This document shows positions 58,652-64,000 of a DNA stretch of 64,000 nucleotides, piece after piece. Both the position numbers and the translations under genes were made by a program. Under the pieces are notes generated by a model. It saw only the letters and a list, made by a program, of their open reading frames with translations, was not told the origin of the DNA and searched no databases. Each line of letters starts with the position of its first letter. The first letter of the stretch is position 1. Source of the DNA: Agrostemma githago (taxonomy: Eukaryota; Streptophyta; Magnoliopsida; Caryophyllales; Caryophyllaceae); contig OY288241.1 in assembly GCA_958450325.1 (NCBI GenBank), positions 50,788,078 to 50,852,077 of the forward strand, written 5' to 3'.

Positions 58652-60781
58652 TGTAGACGCCCAGATTTGGACCTGGTGGCTGCAGGAGTGCCCAACAAAC
58701 ACCCGATGACGATCAGACTGCAACGCAACGCGGGTTCGCAATGTTTTAGATAGTTTTTCTATAGAACAGATCAAATAACTACTCGGAAAAATTAAATTAA
58801 CATCAAGACAGCCTTAGTCGTGTCATTACGGTCGCATTGACACTAATTACAGTCAATTTCGATACCGGGACCCCGAAGCGGTCCCGAAACACGAACCGAG
58901 TCAGCACCGCGCCAAGCGAACCTTGAGACACGCGCCCGAGACCCACTAGGCGCAATGGCGCTAGGTCATAACGGGGAAGATTTAATCCCCAAGCATTGTA
59001 TTATACGCTCACCTCTCGGTTTTGGAAAGTATCAAAACTGTATCTTCAAAATCCCGAGCGCCTCACCTGTTGCGCCTGAGCCTCCACACGCCTAAGCCCA
59101 GGCGCCTGAGTCTTGGTGCGCCTGGATTCAGGCGTCCATCCGGGTGACGAGGGTCGAAAACACCTATAAATACCCCCCTCCACCCCTTCATTTCAACACA
59201 CAACTTCTTCATTTTCCCTTCTCTCTTTGACTCGTTAAGAGTATTTCGCTTGGGCTCGCACTCCGACAACCATAGCAAACGATCCACTCGATTCTAGTCC
59301 CGAAAGCGAAATCGATGCTACTCCTCACCTTCGAGCACTCCACTCGATACCGAGGTTCCTGTGATCGACTAGCTACACCGAGTCTAGCGGAGTTCTGCCG
59401 GATTAGCCGCATAACTAACAAGTAGTAGCGGAGCTCTGCCGGAATAGCCGCAGGAAGGGCCAACAGTAACGAAACTCTGCCGAAATCACCGGGCAAGCTA
59501 GGAGGATTCGCCTTTGAAGTCGAATCGTCATTAGGTTGTCGTCTAAACAAAACTTTACATTTTCGCACCTTTATTATTATGCACTACGATAATATCAAAT
59601 GTGGACACTAGGTCCACGACACTCACTAAAATACATAACGTCCCCAACTTCAATCTTAAACATTAAAACACTCTAAATAGACCCGAGTAGTCCTGAGATC
59701 CATTCTCAACTATCTATGCATTAAGTCTCGTTTAGCGTATACTCTGAGAGTGCAATTCCTCACTATGTGATTTACTTACATTCGCGTTTACAGTTTTTTC
59801 GTATGATTTATTTCTTTTATGACCTTATAATCGCATAAGCTAAAACAGAACAAAATGATTGTCGGGTTTTGTATTAGTTCTGATGCTCACCTTATAAGGT
59901 TCGATGCATCCCTATTAATGCCGGATCGATGCATCTTAAGTAGAATACCGGGTAAGGTATACCACGAGAATGACTAATATCCGTATTATCACGTTAAAAC
60001 TTATTTGCTAATACCTCTAATATTAGTACTCTCTACTCTCCTATGTGCATCGTTTCATGGCCTGCTTGTCACGTGAAATCGCATGCAAAGAATGTAAACC
60101 AACTACTTCGACAACAAAACTTGCTTGTCCTTAAACAAACGACATAGCAAAAGGTATAGGTTAAAACAACGGATGTTATAGTACTTCCGCCACAACTAGG
60201 AAACAAAGTTATCAGCTCACCGATTGATTAGTAGAGGCCGCTATAGTGCGGGCGGGATTGGGTGTCGATGTCTATCGGGCGTTGACTTTCCAATACGTAC
60301 CCTCACCTCTTACTCAGAATCGACGGTTTCTGGATGTCCGAAACCATTGGCAATGAGAGTCATTCCAGACATGGAGTGCTTAAGGGTACAAGTCTTTATC
60401 TTTAGGTCTCGTCAGCTTTGAGCCGGTTAAGGATCAAAGTTGACTTAAACGGTTTCCGAGTTCCCATAATTGACTCGGTGGCGACTCCACAAATCGGCAA
60501 TGAATTCAGTTCACCAAAAAGGTCGCCTTACCAAACATATCGGCCTTTGAACATTTACAACCACGACTCGACCGATTCCAAAGGAAACACGGGCGCCTGC
60601 GCCTGTCTAGTACAAGTCCGAATCGTCATCCGAATCGAGATCCGACACTTTCCCCGAACGCGAGATCAGACCGGCCTCCGACCGGGAGGGGGCCGTGTGG
60701 GTGGCCGCCACGATCGAAAGAACCGGGTCGGTCCCGCGCAGGCGCGCGCGAGGCGCCGGGCGGTGCGGACGGACATCTACA
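58652..60781 (+). repeat. 3' LTR of element B
   Basis: 2130 bp, TGTAGACGCCC to CATCTACA, with TATA box (TATAAATACCCC) near 59166. It aligns along its whole length with the split 5' LTR (16474-17926 plus 32379-33096), with many more differences than the LTR pair of element A, so B is older. It is followed by TTACC, not by a primer site. Confidence 0.88.
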
Positions 60782-60786
60782 TTACC

Positions 60787-61322
60787 ATCGGCGTGTGAAG
60801 CCACCTCATTCCGACATACTCGTAATCCTTCGAAACTCACTCTCCCCAAACTTTAAAATTCCAGTAATAATTAAAAATCGCCCACCCACATCACGGTAGT
60901 GGTGGTGTCAGGGTGGTAGTGTGGGTGAGTCTTTTGCGATGTAAGGCTATAATCATTTTTTCAAGGATGACAAGCTCGTGACAGTGTCAAGGTGGCGGTG
61001 ATGAGGATATCGGTGGTGGTGGTGGTGGTGGTGACATTAGTGGTGATGTTGGAGTGGTGGTGGTGGTATTGGTGGTGACACTGGTGTTGGTGCCTGAGTG
61101 GTGGTGGTTTTAGGGTGGTGGGTGATGAGTGGAGGTGGGTAGGGGAAACGAAATCCAAACCTCAGGGGGTGGGGGAATGAAAATAGAGGAGTATGGGGGT
61201 TTGGGAGGAAATGCAAAAGGGTAAAAGAAATGCACAAATTAATGTTAAAACAAACAACTACAGAGTGAATGAAGGATGTTGATTCTCATTGTCTTTCCTA
61301 TAACCCCTTAACCAAACGACCC
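60787..61322 (+). mobile_element. Right half of the small DNA transposon split by element B
   Basis: It ends AACCAAACGACCC, the inverse of the start at 16199. It contains a GGT-rich stretch (about 60895-61130) that gives spurious Pro/His/Thr-rich open frames on the minus strand. No coding sequence. Confidence 0.5.
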
Positions 61323-61432
61323 TAATCTTGATGTAGTGTTTTTGTACGAGTATTGAAGATTTCCCCAAAAGTTTCCATATATGTATCAAAGGGGACAATA
61401 GGCTCATCACTTTGATAAATAGATGAATAGTA

Positions 61433-61632
61433 CTCCCTTCATATGGTTGAATTAGCCATATTGGGGTTGGACACAAAGTTTAGGAAAAGGTGAAAAAGTA
61501 AGGGGTTAGTGTTGATATGATGCATGTGATTAGAGAGAAATAGAGATGAAAATATTTCCTTAAGAGGAAATGAGGCTAACTCAAAAAAATCCATAAAAAG
61601 AGTATTGGGCTAATTTAAAAAGATGGAGGGAG
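61433..61632. mobile_element. Stowaway-like MITE
   Basis: About 200 bp with inverted ends CTCCCTTCATATGGTTGAATTAGCC (only first 20 used for the match) and the inverse of GGCTAATTTAAAAAGATGGAGGGAG. The left flank is TA as expected; the right flank is GA, so the TA duplication is degraded. No coding sequence. Confidence 0.7.
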
Positions 61633-62698
61633 GACCTGCTATTAAAAGCTTGTTTGATGTCAATCACTTATGTTCCAAAAACTATACTTTAAATTTGTGA
61701 TCATCCTTATTGATACTTTCTATTAACCCTTAACGGTATTGAAGAAGAATTAGGTGTTAGTAATATGACATGAGTATAAGACTAGTACCGAAAAGAGTAT
61801 GATCGCATTAATGCGAGTATAGCAAGATTATTGTATACCAAGTTATAAAGACAAATTAAGATGATAAATAAATAAATACAATTAAGTTAATATAAAACTA
61901 AATAGGAATGAGATAGCTTATCTAGATAAAAGACAATTGTGGTGTGACAAGTCACTGTCCTAAAGTTGATTTATGTCTCGTCTACTACACACGACCTCAG
62001 TAACACTCAACTCCCAGAATTACACAACCGTTGTTACCCTAGTATAGGTAGGGAAACATATGAGTACCGCCAAGAACGTTGCCAAAAGTATAGAGAATAT
62101 AGAAGAAGAGGAAGATGATTTCATATTGTTGTTGTGTAAAATGATTGTGAGAGAGGTGGTATATATAGTGGTGTGGTAGGTAGTACCAACCAAAAAGAGG
62201 TGGTGTGGTAGGTAGTACCAACTATTAGATGACCAACCAAAAACAAGGTAGTGTGGTAAGTAGTATCAACCACTTGACCAACCAACCAAAAACAAGGTGA
62301 CTACCTACCACCTCTTAACCTAGCAAATGCTTCTTTTGAAGCAATTATTCCAACAATCCCCAACATGATTCAAAAGAAGAAAGGTCGAAAAAATGGCAAC
62401 GGAGACTCGGTGTTTAGATGTTTAGTGTCTTATGGATTTTAACTAACACCCAGTGCATACAAAAGACCTAAGACCGCCATTTGAGGTGGATTATAGCTTT
62501 TAACCTTCTAATGGAGTTGATAGAAGGTCGATTACGCGCTTACCGATCTCAAATTAGGGCTGGTACTCGCACCATCCATGAACTTATCATGAATGTTAAG
62601 TGTATAGCATAAGTGTTTTACTTGGACTTCCCAAGTACCCTCCATATGAATCCTGGTAGTTCATGAATGCCTCTAGAGATCCTAAAGCCTTAAGGATC
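61633..62698 (-). other. Possible copia LTR fragment, with small tandem repeat
   Basis: On the minus strand a TGTTGGGGATTGTTGGAAT start near 62363 and a TATATATA box near 62170 look like a copia-type LTR. I could not find the other end, a primer site or any coding sequence, so this is tentative. At 62155-62300 a unit like 'gtggtgtggtaggtagtacc' followed by 'aaccaaaaacaaggt' is repeated about three times. Confidence 0.3.
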
Positions 62699-63180
62699 CA
62701 CTACAACAAAATAACCATTTTGCGGCGATTATTTAGGCCTTTCGTGGCGATTTTATTCGACGCGAAAGGTTTTCCCATCGATTATATATTCGTTGTGGTA
62801 GGCTGTGTTGCCATAGCCTTTCGTGGTGAATGATCTATTCGCTGGGTTAGCTTCTTAAAATCGACGCGAAAGAAGAGAAGGTATAATGGCGATTTTTGTG
62901 TCGATTATTATTGACGGCGTAAATAATTTTATATTGCCTCAAATAATAATTGTAGCGATTGTATTCGACACGATAAGTACAATAAAATGTCATTCAATGA
63001 TAATTGTTGCAATTGCATTCGACGGGATAAGTACTATTAAATGCAACCATATATGAATATAAATTTAGTATCGATTTCATTCGATACGAAATATCACTTC
63101 TATCTCTCAAAATTCGGTGCGAAAATAAATAGAGTAAACAAGTAACGAAACATATAACTTTTATATTACTCATAAATTCC
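62699..63180 (+). mobile_element. One end of a different CACTA-like element
   Basis: It starts CACTACAACAAAATAACC, followed by repeated words such as 'ttcgtggcgattttattcg' and 'attcgacgcgaaagg' up to about 63070, like a subterminal repeat region. The motif is unlike that of CACTA-1 and CACTA-2. No matching right end was found before 64000, so its extent is unknown. Confidence 0.5.
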
Positions 63181-63476
63181 AAATATTATATATACAACAT
63201 CGACTAATTTAAATTAATATAAATAAGTGCAAACGATCTTTTGACAACCTAAAAATTTTTTTATGTCTTCGGCCTATGTATGTATTCTATATTATGTAAA
63301 GTAGTCGCGCCTTAAAAAAATCCTCCCGCTGATTCCACGCAATTTCCTCCCTCGTTAAACTCTTCTGCGTTTGAACAAGTCTAATTAGTAGGATTAAAGG
63401 ATTGCAATAGGTACATCAATTAAAACAAAGACTATAATATTCACGTAAAATGGTTTTCTAAGTAAATGAAAAAGAG

Positions 63477-63655
63477 TAGGTCTCCCTTAAGACAGGTTAT
63501 CGGTCTTAAGTTTATGACAAGTCAAGTAACACCCACTTACATAGAATAAGACCTCACCTTTACTCCTCCCTAAGCCTGTCTTTTTCCCAAATACTTGACC
63601 CGTCATACATTTATGACGGGTATTTCCGTCACAAACAAGGCTTTGCCACTGATGG
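63477..63655. mobile_element. MITE-like inverted repeat
   Basis: The left part GGTCTCCCTTAAGACAGG...'taagtttatgac..gtcaagta' is mirrored by the inverse of the right part 'tacttgacccgtcatacatttatgac'. The arms are imperfect and the exact ends are uncertain. No coding sequence. Confidence 0.45.
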
Positions 63656-64000
63656 GTCCCTGCGGAAATAAAACAAATACATCATCTCTACGGGGTAAAA
63701 TAGAAAGCTAGCAAAACAGTATGGACTTTTGTTGATCAACATATCAGCAGCAGGCCAATTATTCACTTTCAAAAGGTTCAATATCACTAATGAGTGGAAA
63801 CACTAATAACAGCAATCAACCACAACAAAGTGATGTGAGTATTAACGGAACCTGATTGAAACATACAAAGCAGACCTTACTATTCCAGGATGCACGAGCA
63901 ACATACAGCAGCCAGAATTCTAGCCAACACAGACCAAAACTGAATAGATAATAGCTTCGGCTTGACTCTGGATTAATGAAATTTGTATAGTGATCTCGCA
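63656..64000. other. Right edge, no feature recognised
   Basis: Low-copy-looking sequence without repeats or open frames of note. It could be an untranslated region or intron of a gene beyond the edge, but nothing in it shows this. Confidence 0.3.

Larger units (their letters stand above)
16474..60781 (+). mobile_element. Tat-lineage gypsy retrotransposon 'B', extensively nested and decayed
   Basis: The 5' LTR starts at 16474 and the 3' LTR ends at 60781. Flanks CTACC (16469-16473) and TTACC (60782-60786) are a probable target duplication with one change. Own parts visible: primer site 33100-33118, leader to 33378, gag tail near 42183, RNase H-integrase remnant 42739-44371, antisense pseudogenes 44985-56733, 73-bp tandem array, polypurine tract, and 3' LTR. 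The remainder is inserted: element A, an Athila-like piece, LTR F, a reverse solo LTR and CACTA-2. Protease and reverse transcriptase are missing, either deleted or lost with the insertions. Confidence 0.75.

Noticed and set aside
61037..61237. Pro/His/Thr-rich minus-strand proteins
   Set aside because: Translation of a GGT-repeat tract. No start or splice support.

Overview
This is nuclear DNA of a flowering plant, most likely a eudicot. It holds the 5' end of one recognisable host gene and then about 60 kb of nested transposable elements. The evidence is GT-AG introns in a gene with plant-specific protein sequence (SIS3-like RING ubiquitin ligase, minus strand, running off the left edge), Ty3/gypsy elements with the two RNase H domains typical of the Tat lineage, CACTA elements with TNP2 and Transposase_24 genes, and hAT elements with 8-bp target duplications. 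I cannot name the species. One MITE end at the right edge resembles sequences I associate with Caryophyllales, which is weak evidence.

Left arm (1-16198). Exons 1-4 of the SIS3-like gene lie at 800-1646. A tRNA-derived SINE is at 3095-3219. A Tat-type LTR (C) starting at 3360 is split by CACTA-1 (3412-9563, TSD TTA) and cut off by a second LTR fragment (D, 11611-12122). An Athila-like remnant follows, then a solo LTR (K, 12901-15747) which carries a 294-bp hAT MITE made almost wholly of CCGGT/GGTCC words (13300-13593, TSD CTTAGGCC).

Central nest (16199-61322). The outermost layer looks like a small DNA element with GGGGCGTTTGG-type ends. Into it went a Tat element (B): 5' LTR from 16474, 3' LTR 58652-60781, flanks CTACC/TTACC. 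B's 5' LTR was later split by a much younger Tat element (A, 17927-32373, TSD CTTGT). A has 670-bp LTRs with only a few differences, an open gag-protease-polymerase frame and a spliced antisense gene, and its gag was in turn hit by an hAT transposon (18950-22759, TSD CGTCAGCC). B's interior also holds an Athila-like LTR piece (33379-34438), a Tat 5' LTR with primer site (F, 34439-36638), a solo LTR in reverse (38430-40924, TSD TAGGC), a decayed RNase H-integrase region, two antisense pseudogenes, CACTA-2 (49485-56171) inside an intron of one of them, and a 73-bp tandem array before the 3' LTR.

Right arm (61323-64000). This holds a Stowaway-like MITE, a possible copia LTR fragment, one end of a different CACTA-like element, and a second MITE. 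No host gene was recognised here.

The point most worth following is element A. Its gag-protease and polymerase lie in one frame separated by a single TAG followed by CAA CTA, the context known to promote stop-codon readthrough in tobamoviruses. The polymerase has no convincing start of its own. The same element carries a four-exon antisense gene whose splice phases are all consistent.
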